A stretch of 18,142 nt of DNA from Roridomyces roridus (lineage: Eukaryota; Basidiomycota; Agaricomycetes; Agaricales; Mycenaceae). Positions 9,758 to 18,142 of this stretch are shown here, piece by piece. Position numbers and translations under genes: made by a program. The stretch is from assembly GCA_029378245.1 (NCBI GenBank), contig JARKIF010000445.1, forward strand, positions 1 through 18,142, given 5' to 3'. The notes below the pieces were generated by a model that saw only the letters and a program-made list of their open reading frames with translations, was not told the origin of the DNA and did not search any database. Each line of letters opens with the position of its first letter. Within the stretch, counting starts at the first letter, position 1.

Positions 9758-11199
9758 TCCTCCCTCACCTCTCAGCTCACAGAAGCACGCATGACCCTCC
9801 TGCGACTGGAACGCGAAGAGCACCACGCCTCCCGACACATCGAGCGCTGCGAGTTTGCGCTCGCGCCCATCCGTCATATCCCCACAGAAACGCTGCAGCA
9901 CATTTTCCTCGCTTAGCAGACCTGCTGGGCGATACGCCGGACTGCCTCGACGTCCAGGGCGGAATCCGGCTGTTGAGCCACATATGCAGCTATTGGCGTG
10001 CCGTGGCCCTCTCGACACCTGGGCTTTGGACGGCCCTGTCCTTTCAGGGCTCTGCGCGGGGGCGTCGTGATGCACCTGCGTTGGTTGGCTTGTGGCTTGA
10101 GCGCGCCAAGGACAGACCAATTTCCGTCCGGTATGACTACGAAGGTGGTCTGGAGGGGACATTGGAGCAAGCACATGTCGCCATGCGGATTTTCAAATTG
10201 CTCCTGCTCCATCGGAATCAGTGGAAAGAGGCGCATCTACACGCCCCGTTTCACATGCTTGCGCAGACTCAATTCGGTAGCATTCAGTTGAGCAAGCTCG
10301 AGAAACTCCGTTTTGAAGGGCTTGGTAACTGGAACTGAATAATCAAGCTATCGAGCGCACCTTTCCTCCAGCACCTCGTCCTACACGACCCGGATATTGA
10401 CTTCGACTTGCCTTGGTCCCAGATTAAATCCTACACCGGGCCTTTCTCGCCAAAGCGGAATTCCCACATATTCTTCGACGCGACCAACCTCGAAGACTGT
10501 GTGTTGATTTCCCCGTTGCACTTCCCCAATACTCTTGCGCCCATCGTTCACCAGCACCTGCGCCGGCTCCACCTTCAAGCCTCCTCAATGGTCCCAGACA
10601 CCCTTACGCTTACCGCGTTGCAGAGTCTGCGCTTCTGCGCCGGCGACGTCTCGGACTGCGTCCCCTCAATCCAGCGCCTTCTACAGCGCTCCTCACCGCT
10701 GCTGACGGGGCTTCACATCGACGACTTCATCCATTCCGACGAAATCATCCACGTTTTGGGTAGTGTGGCCAACGTCGCCGAACTCACAATCTGCACTCCC
10801 GCTGACGTCGTACCTTCCATCGCGGAGACGGAGAATTTCTTCCGTTTCTTTGCGGAAGATGAACCCGGCCTTGATATCGAGGGCCCCGTGCTCCCCTCCC
10901 TCCAACGTCTCGATCTCAAAGGCCTTCCACTCGGTGACATCGCCGTGCGTGTACTGGAACAGCGCGCCCGCCCGCCTGCGTCCTCCTCCTCGGTAGTGCG
11001 CCTCGGGTCGCTCACGCTCGCTGACGTACACGATACAAGCACCACCAATTTGGTTAAGATTGTGAAGTTGCCTGGGGAGACTGGGTTGGAGCTCGACGCC
11101 GGAGCTGTGTATGCCGTGCGGTGAGTTTTTTCTTCCTCGTTCTTTGAACTTCGGGTTTCTCATTTCGGGGATTGCAGATTGATTCCCTCGCAGATCTAA

Positions 11200-11570
11200 A
11201 GATTGAACTTATGGACGGAATACATAGGATGCAAGCGATTTGAAGTACATATGTACCATTTACTCGTATTTTGAATACCATTTGGCTCCTCGCATTGCGT
11301 TCCCCTTGTCAGTCTCTTTCTAGTATTACGAGGCGTGCGCTAACGCGCAAATGGGTGCATCCATAGTGCTTTGGATATCCCTGTCCGCCAATCGGAGGAC
11401 GGCAGCTTGGGAATTGTCTCGTGCCCTCCTCCCTCATTCCCTTCACGACTACATACCTAGCTACGTCACCCATCCTTTCCAAACCAACCACAACTAGTTC
11501 ACCTTTCAAAAAGAAATAAAGGGAGACATCTGAGAGCGCCATGCTTCGGGTCGACGGTTCTGGAGCTAAT
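11200..11570. other. No gene recognised
   Basis: This stretch follows the stop of the F-box pseudogene and presumably includes its 3' untranslated region. I see no coding frame with family motifs and no RNA gene. Confidence 0.35.
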
Positions 11571-12900
11571 AAAATAATGGTCACCACCCAGAGTCCTCCC
11601 CCGAATCGAACGGAGATGCAGACGAAGACTACGTGTGCGCGAGACGTTGGACTAATCCTAATCCTGAGCGTTCACTGCTTTCAAGCTCAAGTTCATTCAA
11701 TCAAGTAAAAGCTGACATGTATGGATGTTCTGCGAAAGGAAAGCAAGCCTGAGTGGACAACTGACCTGTGAATGCCAGGTTATGAGTGGAGTTGTGATTA
11801 GGTAAAAAAAAAAAAACTGGTGGAAATGGCAGTCCATCGCCGGGTCTCGAATCGAACGATAAAGGGCTGGATTCTATCCGAGTGGTCTCAGGATCGGCAA
11901 ATAGACCACGAAATCAAAGAATGGGTGGATTCGATAACTGGTGGGACTCGAATCAAAACGTAGCCCCCCGGCCTCTGAGTAAAAAAGATCCAAATCCACA
12001 GAATTTTTATGCCTGAGTCCCGGATAGAACGGGCCAAGAGGGGCACACCGCGAAGGAACCGCTCTGTCTCTAGATGTTTCAATCAGCAACCTGTGAGCGA
12101 GTTCGGTGTCGGCGTTTGTGTCCACGAAGAAGAAGTACATAGTTGAATTGGGAGAGGATTCGTGGCGAGCCAGACTGACGTCCTCCGAGTCGGAGCGGAT
12201 GACGAGCGCGCGCCAGTGATTGTTGGCTAGGAAGAATGAATATGGAAATGGAGGGATGGTGTACGAGCGAATCGGTCTTCAGAGAAGAATGATTGGACGG
12301 TTCGTTCGACGTGGCGATGCTGGGCAGGCATTCTCGCGAGCCAAAGTCTGTTTGGGAGGCGGGTCCGAGGAAATTGGCTATCAGCCGGGGCGTAGATGCT
12401 TTTGTTCTGTCTCAAACAGCAGTACAATCACTAGGCTGCGAGGGAAATGGTCGCACCGGAAGGTCAGAACTCTGTCGGGCAAGAAGTAGTTATTGAAGAC
12501 CCTGCGCATGCACGAACCCCGGATCGAACGGCGAAAGAATGGTGCCATGTGTCGTCGTCGCTTCATCGGACGCAGAGATGGCGTTTGAACCAAAAAAGTT
12601 TGTCTACAGATGCGGTCCATTGCCTGGTGCCGAATCGAACAAGCAACACCGCGGAGGAATCTGGACAACTGAGAATCCTGCTAGAAAGGCGGTGAGAACT
12701 TTGCCTCGTAGTCTAAGTACTCAAAACCTTCACCCGGGTCAGTGTCGAAGACCTGGGACTGCGTTATCAGTGTCAGTATTTAGGGCAAGGGGTAACTGGG
12801 TTCAAAAAAGGCTACACACAAGTGACACCAGAGTCATGTCCCGAGTCGAACGAGAGTGACGACGGGGATCGAGAGAACTTGCCCTAATCAGAACGATTTC
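11571..12900 (-). repeat. Cluster of box B-like cores each followed by a T-run
   Basis: Listed as they appear on the plus strand, the cores are GAATCGAAC at 11603, 11849 and 12632, GGATCGAAC at 12521, GAGTCGAAC at 12843, and degenerate forms at 11950 and 12022. On the minus strand each reads GTTCGANYC, the T-loop/box B pattern. For five of them a run of T follows on the minus strand: A-runs at 11571-11574 (gap 28), 11804-11816 (gap 32), 11981-11986 (gap 35), 12592-12597 (gap 34) and 12804-12809 (gap 33). Flanks also match in part: TTCCTYCGCGGTGT occurs before the cores at 12022 and 12632, and GGCRATGGACYGC after those at 11849 and 12632. This suggests old copies of a tRNA-related short retroelement. 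Another reading is a repeated exon, since several cores translate as FDSG. No intact tRNA is visible. Confidence 0.55.
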
Positions 12901-13530
12901 GTGCCCGTGAGTGAGTGCGGACACTCTTGAGAAAGTACAGCTCACCTTTTGTGAATTCGTTTCCCGTGAAGAGTGGATGGATATCGACAGCAGAAAGAAT
13001 GGGTGATGGCCCTGGATAGCTAGAGCGATTCCGAAACATGCCGCGAGTATTAACGCTTCAGTCGGCGAGCTGGGACTCGGGAGATTGGGAGGCACGTCGG
13101 ATTCAAAGGCCTCGGGCATTGGACAAAATGGAGAGGTGGTTGCGACGGGCCAGACGAGATGTGCTCGTTCAAGCAACGTTCAAGTCTGAAATGAAATGAG
13201 CTACATAATCTGTTGGAAATGAGCCCGCTGTGTGCGCACGGAGAAACCCCGGGTTGGAGAATATTTGGGACGCCGCGCCGTCTGGTTCTACGGCTGCGCC
13301 GTAGTCTGCGCAGCATTACTTTTAGTATATATACGGGGCCTTGCAGAGCAAGTCCCCCAGCTTCCTGTATTAGATCAGTTGTCAATATTCAACATAATCA
13401 AATAATGAGGCAGATGTAGACGAAAAGGTGTCGAGGTGGATATTTGAATCGAAGCCGACGACCCACAAGTGAAGGGTCCCAATCTCTCGGAGTCGTGGTC
13501 ATCGGCGTCAAGAGCAAGGGTGACTCGCAT
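12901..13530. other. No gene recognised
   Basis: A minus-strand frame from 13176 could join across a GTGAGC...GATTAG intron (12884-12945) into a short exon ending at 12812, giving about 100 aa with one hydrophobic stretch. It matches no family I know and runs through a repeat core, so I do not call it a gene. Nothing else is seen here. Confidence 0.3.
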
Positions 13531-14281
13531 CAATGACAGATTTTGATCCACGGTGTTTGGTGTGCACAAACAAGGCTCGGAGCTTGACTCTCGACTGTGC
13601 TGCTCTCCGCGACTGCTTTGGCTCGCGTACAACCCTCAAGGCTTTCCTCCGACATCGTTCGCTCGATGCTCAACTTCTACCAGGGCTCTGGTCCGTACAG
13701 CTAGCTACGACCAGCGCCAATTACTGTATCCGCGCCAAACTACCCTACGGTCCCGGCATTCTCAAACGGCTGCCCATACGCTCATCCTCATCTCTGGTCC
13801 TTGATGGGGACGGAAACACAACGCCTTCCCTCCTTTTCGACCTCCGTATGTCCCCCGCCGCATCCGCACCACATGCTGTCTGCTGACAAGTACCCTCATG
13901 CGACCCAGCACAATCCATGCGCCCCAGTGTGGCATCGACAATCGACACATCCGCAGCAGCTGTCCACGCTCCCCAAGACGACGTTGCTCTGACTTCATGC
14001 CCGGTCAATACCCTCGACCAGCCTCGAATCCACCACGTCCCTCGAGTCTCGACATACGCTACCACTATCTTCGCCAACCTCGCGATCGCTTCTCCTACCC
14101 TACTCCTCTCCTCACCGCGTCCTACATCGCTTTCCCCACTGTCTCCGCACTTCCCCAATCCCTACTATCACGCTCACGCACCCACGCCACCTCGCGCCAT
14201 GGACGCAGTCGCATTCCTGTTCTTGGGAGAAGGGAGGGAGGGTGGGATGAGCCACTTGTGGAGTAGCCAATAGCCAAGGTC
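13531..14281 (+). other. Low-complexity Ser/Pro-rich region, possibly the decayed 5' part of the ubiquitin hydrolase
   Basis: The plus strand is pyrimidine-rich, and all frames give Ser/Thr/Pro/His-rich sequence, for example HFPNPYYHAHAPTPP near 14155-14200. Fungal Ubp3-type proteins have long disordered N-termini of this kind, and such a protein fragment follows directly downstream. That makes a former N-terminal exon possible, but no conserved motif proves it. Confidence 0.3.
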
Positions 14282-15960
14282 GAAAGGAAGAGGAAGCCGG
14301 CTGTCGACGAGGAGGCGAAGGTGGAGAAGGCGGTCGTGGAGCCCGTCATGCTTGCCTTCGTCCCCGCCGCAGAGGAGGCTGAGATCACAGGAGAGGCAGG
14401 AGGTCGTTTCAGCCGTCGAGGCTCCTGCTGCTGGGGAGGCAGTAACGTCAGTGCCCCTCGACCGACATAACCTGCGCGCGTCTCACCATCGGCGTCTGCT
14501 TCTGCATCCACATCCACATCGACCTCCGCGCTTACCCCAGCGCCCGCCCCGCCTCTTCATCTTCATCCACATCAGTCGCGTCCTAGGTTAGCTTAGGTCT
14601 CGGCATCGACATCCACTCAGGCAAAGACGAGCCATCCCACCTCCTCCGTCGTCGGATTCACCCGCCTCTGCCACGTATGACGTATGACGTATCAAGCTGA
14701 TGGAGGCGGCGGGTGGAGGCACTCCGGCTGGGGCTGAGGTCATTGCTTGAGGGATCGACTTTGACTCTCGGGAGCGGGGTAAGGCGCGTGGTGGGTGCGG
14801 GGGAGGAGGACGATGACGAGCACGAGGAAGGGCAGGCCTACATACTGACGGGGGTGTATGATGCGCTCAGGGAGAAGACGCGGAAGAGTTTTTTGGGATT
14901 CTTGCAGCCGCCTTTGGGTCGGGGTCGTCCTCCACTACCTTTTTGGCAGGCGGAGCGGGAGGAGGAGAGGGAGAGCGAGGAGCACCGGCGTATGACGGAG
15001 AGGAGGAGGTCGAAGCGGAGCCTGAGGGTGACTGGTGATTGGTGGCTTGAGGTGGCTAGGAAGAATGTGGGTCTCTATTCTCATCTTCGCGGTCTACACT
15101 CAGGCTACTGCCTCCCGTCCCTGTCTTGTCGATCTCTCGCTCCTGCTCTTCTCATTTCGTCCGCCAATATGCGTTGACAGTCTCCGCAGATCAAAGCAGC
15201 CGAGTCGCCCATTACACGGATACTCGAGGGCACCTTCCTCCCGACGCTGCGCTCGCCGGGCAGAAATGGCACGTCACCGTGGAATGCTGGGCGGCGTATT
15301 CAGGTGAGCTCCCTCTCCTTTACTTTCGGTCCCGTATTGCTCCCGTACTCACGTGGGCACCGAGCGTGACCAAATACATACAGCGGCAGAAGTGCTCTCC
15401 TTCTTGCTCGGCCGCAAGCTGTACAGCTCACGCGCCTCAAGGGCGCCTCATGCTTGACGCCTCGCAACAAATGCTCATTGACTCACTCCCGCCTGCAAAT
15501 GGAGCGCTTCTATCATGATACGAATTGGATACGAATGTGGGTCGTGTCGTCGGGGTGGGCAAGAGGGATTTGGGCCCGAGTTGGAGATCGGAATGGGTGA
15601 GTGGCTCGTAATTGTGAGATGAGTGTATGATTGAGGCAGTAATAGAAGTACTCGCGAGGAGTGGACGCAAGCGGCAAGGCGGTCAAGTATAGACTCTTCG
15701 CGGGTACGTCCCCACTCTTATTTCCTCTACACCTTCATTCTAACGCGACGCTAGTCATACATCACCATGGCGTCTCTTCCAGCGGTCGCGGGCAGTACAC
15801 GCTCGACGTGCTGCACTCTGCGCGCGGTTCTGCGGCGTGGGTGCGCATCGACAACGAGCGATGTCGAATGTGAGGCAGGCGGATGTGTTGGAGGCGAATG
15901 CGAGTAGGGGCACGAGGGGCGGTGCGCATATTTGTTGTTTCATAGACGCAGGGCGGGGTC
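14282..15960 (+). pseudogene. USP10/Ubp3-like ubiquitin carboxyl-terminal hydrolase, decayed
   Basis: Ubp3/USP10 proteins are cysteine proteases that remove ubiquitin. The blocks seen follow family order but lie in changing frames: a Glu/Lys/Val-rich linker (14282-14400), HPTSSVVGF (about 14635), AYILTGVYDALREKTR then SFLGFL (14837-14910), DWWLEVARKN (about 15035-15066), ESPITRILEGTF then LRSPG (15199-15265), VTVECW, QAVQLTRLKGAS (about 15415), MLDASQQMLIDSLPP (about 15450), GRVVGVGKRDLGP (about 15540) and KAVKYRLF (15676-15699). A 51-nt intron (15704-15754) then leads to HHGVSSSG, YTLDVLH, WVRID and a frameshifted end to about 15960. The catalytic Cys box is absent where it should lie, before AYILTG. 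The GGHYT catalytic His motif reads RGQYT. It cannot be an active enzyme. Another splice site pair (15067 GTGGGT to about 15191 CAG) is plausible. Confidence 0.75.
14673..14692. repeat. Short tandem repeat, 7-bp unit ACGTATG x2.9
   Basis: ACGTATG is repeated almost three times in a row inside the decayed hydrolase. Its length is not a multiple of three per unit, so changes in copy number would shift the frame. It may be a replication-slippage product that helped break the gene. Confidence 0.7.
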
Positions 15961-17272
15961 AACGATGCTTTGTGTTTCTCTCTCTCCTGCTTTGAGATGA
16001 GGTGCTTCGGGTAGGATTGAGGGTAACTTGACCCGCTTTCTCGGAATGGATGTCATGTTGCTCGCGACCTTTCTTCTGCTAACACATTTGACAGCTCGGG
16101 GGAACTTTAGACGCCCAGGCAGGCTCGCTCCGTTTTGGCCAACAATGCATGCTTGCGCGATTCGCGTCCTCACGTCACCTCCGTAGTACATTCTTGCAAG
16201 TCATCCTATCAGCTCCCCTACTTACCGTCCCTCTCCCAGGATACTTGCCCATTTCCGTCTTCTCTGTCCCACCTCTCGTCAGGCCATACAAGGGGGGCAG
16301 CCGAGGCCCTGTGACCAAGGCAAAAGGAATTCTAGCGCCAGACCTTTCCATTTTCGTTTGATTTGCGTTTATCTTTAGTGAAATCTTTGGCAAATTTGCT
16401 GATACGCAATCGAATGCCAGACTTCGAGAAGCTGCCACCCAGACCGTGTTTTACTAGCATGCTGTATGAAATTATGAAATTATATTTCCCGTGCGTGTGA
16501 GGCCCTCATTTTCAGCTCCCCGACCGTCTCTGAAGTCTGCCGTTCAAGGATACCTGGATTCCCAGGCCAGGCATTGACGTTCAGAGCGTCGAGGATGCTT
16601 TAGCTCTGCGAATTCGGCGAATTCACCGGAGGGGCGATCAACTCGAGCCAAAACTGCGGGCCCTCCTGGATATAAGTAGAATTGACGTTCTTAATCGAGA
16701 TCCATCTCTGCTGCAGGCCTCTATCAACCCTCTGGCCGCGACTTCCATCATCCCTCATAACACATTCACGATCCCAAAACCACCCCGACTGGAAATTTTC
16801 CAAGACTCACCCACCAGCGTGGGGGTCCATACTTCGACTCTCTCATCGTTCGCGCCTCACGAGGACTGTTGCAGGGGACGTCGAACGCTCAGGACAGATG
16901 CCCAGCTACGAGATGAACAAACCCCACTCTGCGCAGGCGCAGACCACCCAAAATTCTTATGCCCCTGGCTTTGGTGTGTCAAATTCCTCTACGGAGTCCG
17001 CTGTTCCTCAATATTCACGCCTCCCATAGAATAAGCCCAGTCGGTGGAAAATCCTAAGTCCAGGCCTACTGTCCTGAATCGGCCACGTATCTTGACCATA
17101 GTCTAACCAGTACGTCAGTCAGCAATGGTGCAAGGTGTGCAGCGGCGGGAGGCAACACGACACTTTCCTCCAACGTTCCATGGGTACAACTCATCTTGCT
17201 CGTGCGTCGTTTCCTATAACGTTATGTGTTTGCATACTGAGGTTGGACTCTTAACCCGTAGACACGGGAAAT
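15961..17272. other. No gene recognised between the two hydrolase copies
   Basis: The spacer between the two partial hydrolase copies has no recognisable gene. A plus-strand frame at about 16900-17030 (MPSYEMNKPHSAQAQTTQNS, stop at 17027-17029) is Ser/Thr/Gln-rich and looks somewhat protein-like. It may be a decayed N-terminal exon, but it has no family motif. Confidence 0.35.
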
Positions 17273-17545
17273 GAGCCTATAATTGAAGGCAGCGACAGAG
17301 ATCCTCGCGGGCAGTGGGCGTAAAGCGGTCAAGTATAGGCTCTTTCCGGGTACGTCCCCGGCTGTTATTTTCTCCGCGTATTCATTCTAACACGACGCTA
17401 GTCATATAGGAATACGGCGTCTCTGCGCGGTGGCGGGCACTACGCCCTCCACGTGTCGGATGTACGGCAGGCAGATGCTCGGGCTAATGCTGGTGAGAGT
17501 GGGGGAGCGTCATGCGTATTTGTTGTTCTATACAGGGATACGGTG
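17273..17545 (+). pseudogene. Partial second copy of the ubiquitin hydrolase 3' end
   Basis: This segment is a direct, diverged repeat of about 15622-15955. It reads ATEILAGSGRKAVKYRLFP in one frame, which the first copy no longer does. A 52-nt intron follows (17350-17401) with the same donor (GGTACGTCCCC) and the same branch and acceptor (ATTCTAAC.CGACGCTAG) as in the first copy. After the intron an in-frame TAG appears (17406-17408). In another frame the catalytic-His motif GGGHYALHV is retained, followed directly by SDVRQADARANAG and VFVVLYRD. The segment encoding YTLDVLH...WVRID of the first copy is deleted. There is no N-terminal domain, so this is a fragment. Confidence 0.75.
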
Positions 17546-18082
17546 ACGGAGGGCTGGTGGGGTCACGCAGCCTTATCTCCTGCATGATTACGCACACACC
17601 GGAAAGCTCCAAGGTTAATGGCAACGATACGCAGGCAGGCACTGGCTCCGATTATATTACACGTCACCTCAAGCGGATCGTCAACCCCCACTTACTGTCC
17701 CATATCGCACAATCTCCGACCTTCTCTCAGTGTTTCCACAGCTACCCAGAAAAAAAAACCCGCCCATTTTGGCACCAGTGCATGCTTCTCATGTCACCTG
17801 CGGCGGATCTCTGCAAGCTGGATACTACATCACTATTTTCGTCCTTCCCTCGTTAGTCCCACCTGTCAACTGACTTGAAATTTGGCGCTGTATCTTGGCT
17901 TCATTCTCTTTTCGCAGATCCCGACTCCCTCCGTCCTTCCGTATCCACCAGAATCCGCACGCCAACCCAGATCCTTGCAAGCCAGTTGCCGCCTTGCCAG
18001 CCTCGATCTGCACCACAAACTTTCCTCCTCCAGGTAACCATCCTCACAATCCCTACGGCATCCATCAGGAAAACTGGAGACA
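17546..18082. other. No gene recognised
   Basis: No coding frame with family motifs is seen. A run of nine A lies at 17750-17758, but no box B-like core follows at the spacing seen in the repeat family, so it is not counted as a member. Confidence 0.35.
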
Positions 18083-18133
18083 CTGCATAGCACTATGCAG
18101 CACTATGCAGCACTATGCAGCGCTGCATAGTGC
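18083..18133. repeat. 10-bp minisatellite with inverted end units, including a 24-bp perfect palindrome
   Basis: Units alternate as CTGCATAG, then three CTATGCAG units separated by CA, then CTGCATAG again. The direct units are identical with a 10-bp period (18091-18120). The last two units form a perfect palindrome at 18110-18133, with half-site GCACTATGCAGC followed by its reverse complement. The first two form an inverted repeat with a 2-nt spacer (18083-18100). The array may continue past the right end of the window. Confidence 0.85.
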
Positions 18134-18142
18134 CATAGCAAC

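Larger units (their letters stand above)
8256..11199 (+). pseudogene. F-box protein, interrupted by an inverted-repeat element and otherwise broken
   Basis: The 5' part (8256-8390) reads MSNRSSKLAYRLTPKITRLI, then NNDPRVDD, an in-frame TAA at 8343, then IQEIQSSLSIARSLK. The element 8391-9751 and a repeated CTCAAA interrupt it. From 9758 it continues SSLTSQLTEARMTLLRLERE (a coiled-coil-like helix) and FALAPIRHIPTETLQHIFL, the F-box core. This order, an NDPP-like start, then a coiled coil, then LaPIRrlPpEiL.eIF, is typical of a large mushroom F-box family. A frameshift near 9912 moves to DLLGDTPDCLDVQGG, CSYWRAVALSTPGLW and a leucine-rich tail. An in-frame TGA lies at 10336-10338, followed by further family sequence (SSAPFLQHLVLHDPDIDFDL). 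A last intron, 11121-11177 (57 nt, GTGAGT...TTGCAG), leads to a short final exon with a stop at 11197-11199. The gene is therefore inactivated four ways. The family assignment is firm. Confidence 0.82.

Noticed and set aside
9443..10174. Long minus-strand open frame (243 codons)
   Set aside because: It is antisense to the F-box pseudogene and runs through the right inverted repeat of the inserted element. It has no family motif.
11918..11998. GTGGATT...AATCCAC pairing that resembles a tRNA acceptor stem
   Set aside because: No T-loop or anticodon arm lies at the right spacing. It is probably a chance inverted match.
12600..12700. Possible tRNA gene on the minus strand (TCAGTTG, GTTCGATTC and a CACCA-like end)
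   Set aside because: The T-stem pairs poorly, no 7-bp acceptor is formed and the box A-like string is interrupted by six extra bases. At best it is tRNA-derived.
12812..13176. Two-exon minus-strand gene of about 100 aa with one hydrophobic segment
   Set aside because: The splice sites are plausible, but no family is recognised and the second exon is a copy of the dispersed repeat core.
1..18142. CRISPR arrays, bacterial operons, rRNA genes
   Set aside because: No spaced direct repeats of CRISPR type, no prokaryotic gene layout and no rRNA-like sequence are seen. The introns show the DNA is eukaryotic nuclear.

Overview
The window looks like nuclear DNA of a filamentous basidiomycete, probably a mushroom-forming Agaricomycete. 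The recognisable genes carry short GT-AG introns of about 46-62 nt with internal CTGAC/CTAAC-like branch sites. They belong to families that are expanded in these fungi: F-box proteins and a BTB/POZ protein. There is no operon structure, no ribosome-binding-site pattern and no recognisable bacterial gene.

Layout, left to right. 1-844: no gene recognised. 845-2508 (+): broken COG0402-type amidohydrolase. 2509-3173: no gene recognised. 3174-4364 (-): BTB/POZ protein with good introns and one unexplained frame change. 4484-5910 (-): decayed F-box protein. 5911-6805: no gene, but one copy of a short repeat. 6806-8149 (-): the only gene here that reads intact, a three-exon F-box protein of 413 aa. 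8256-11199 (+): a second F-box gene, divergent from the first (start codons 106 bp apart), now a pseudogene. It is split by a 1361-bp inverted-repeat element at 8391-9751. 11200-13500: gene-poor, with a cluster of a short repeat that resembles a Pol III box B followed by a T-run terminator. 14282-15960 (+): a decayed USP10/Ubp3-like ubiquitin hydrolase. 17273-17545 (+): a partial second copy of its 3' end. 18083-18133: a small minisatellite with a perfect palindrome.

Most of the window is gene wreckage: frameshifts, nonsense codons, lost catalytic residues, a partial duplication and a transposon insertion. The best-supported new observation is the inverted-repeat element. Its ends are 71/72 identical, it is flanked by a 6-bp duplication (CTCAAA), and taking it out with one copy of the duplication joins two parts of an F-box gene in one reading frame. 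The second is a dispersed repeat family whose members, all on the minus strand, share a GTTCGANTC core 28-35 nt before a run of T. No similarity search could be run, so family names rest on motif recognition.
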